Assembly: GCA_003151115.1 (NCBI GenBank)
Contig: PLWS01000002.1
Coordinates: forward strand, 372,001 to 436,000
From: Vulcanimicrobiota bacterium
GTDB lineage: Bacteria; Vulcanimicrobiota; Vulcanimicrobiia; Vulcanimicrobiales; Vulcanimicrobiaceae
Direction: 5' to 3'
DNA length: 64,000 nucleotides
The notes under the pieces are model-generated. The model saw nothing but the letters and a program-made list of their open reading frames with translations. It had not been told where the DNA came from and did not search any database. The position numbers and the translations under genes were made by a program. Numbering within the stretch: position 1 is the stretch's first letter; each line of letters starts with the position of its first letter. This document shows positions 63,835 through 64,000 of the stretch, piece by piece.

Positions 63835-64000
63835 CGATTGCGATCGCCATTCTCAGCGTGAGCTGGTCGTGTGGGTCGTCCAATTTGCAGCCGCAGATCT
63901 CGCCGATTTGGCGCAGGCGGTAGAAGACCGTGTGGCGGTGGACGTTTAATTCGGCAGCAGCGGTTTTGACATTTTCGCCGACCGAAAAATAGAGCCGCAG
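63818..64000 (-). CDS. PucR-family transcriptional regulator, C-terminal part (5' partial)
   Basis: The minus-strand frame enters from the right edge and ends at a TAG at 63820-63818, giving 60 visible residues. It reads LYFSVGENVKTAAAELNVHRHTVFYRLRQIGEICG and then a TLRMAIAID helix. This is the characteristic PucR/CdaR C-terminal helix-turn-helix. It overlaps the second GS gene by 17 nt and is probably its regulator. The sensory part is outside the window. Confidence 0.85.
   Translation of the reverse strand: MRLYFSVGENVKTAAAELNVHRHTVFYRLRQIGEICGCKLDDPHDQLTLRMAIAIDALTA

Overview
The window looks like a chromosome segment of a GC-rich, diderm, probably aerobic soil- or cold-associated bacterium. 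The gene repertoire and the abundant dispersed GTCATCCTGAGC-type repeats fit Candidatus Eremiobacterota (WPS-2) or a similar uncultured phylum. That assignment is an inference from gene content, not a computed placement. Diderm features include a TonB-dependent receptor with a B12 ABC importer, many lipoproteins with lipoboxes, and a beta-barrel-like surface protein.

Region 1 (1-7.6 kb) is the accessory part and the most interesting. It has more A/T-rich codons than the rest. It carries a casposon-like mobile element: a solo Cas1 integrase with a C-terminal zinc finger (no Cas2, no CRISPR array), an uncharacterised protein translationally coupled upstream of cas1, and a divergent operon for a helix-turn-helix protein, an HNH nuclease with a membrane segment, and a family B DNA polymerase split into separate exonuclease and polymerase genes. 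A truncated type II restriction-modification gene runs off the left edge of the window. Terminal inverted repeats could not be identified by eye. Region 2 (7.6-11.2 kb) is a patchy boundary zone with a shortened secreted-protein gene, a tRNA-Asp-like remnant, a lipoprotein built of near-identical propeller repeats, a TetR regulator, a truncated J-domain and a 15-bp tandem array that overwrites the end of a secreted protein.

Region 3 (11.2-43.7 kb) is housekeeping and transport. It holds a CPA2-type cation/proton antiporter behind a structured leader, a sedolisin-type protease, a ligase-associated exonuclease with an ATP-dependent DNA ligase, a cysK-asparaginase-metH cluster, a complete branched-chain amino-acid ABC importer, and Crp/Fnr and STAS regulators. 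It continues with an ice-binding (DUF3494) protein, nagA with a phosphohexomutase and glutamine synthetase, a B12 uptake locus (btuB-btuC-btuD under a cobalamin riboswitch, divergent btuF), an HflX GTPase fused in frame to a lipoprotein-like serine protease, and a K+ channel. B12 uptake is consistent with the cobalamin-dependent MetH nearby.

Region 4 (43.7-58.2 kb) is a complete 14-gene nuoA-N operon for respiratory complex I, mostly with overlapping start and stop codons. It is interrupted only between nuoD and nuoE by a nested palindromic element followed by dispersed repeats; another repeat copy is inserted in frame within nuoG. Region 5 (58.2-64 kb) has a TPR protein, RidA, an aldo/keto reductase, a PLP-dependent decarboxylase, a second glutamine-synthetase-family enzyme and the C-terminus of a PucR-type regulator that runs off the right edge.
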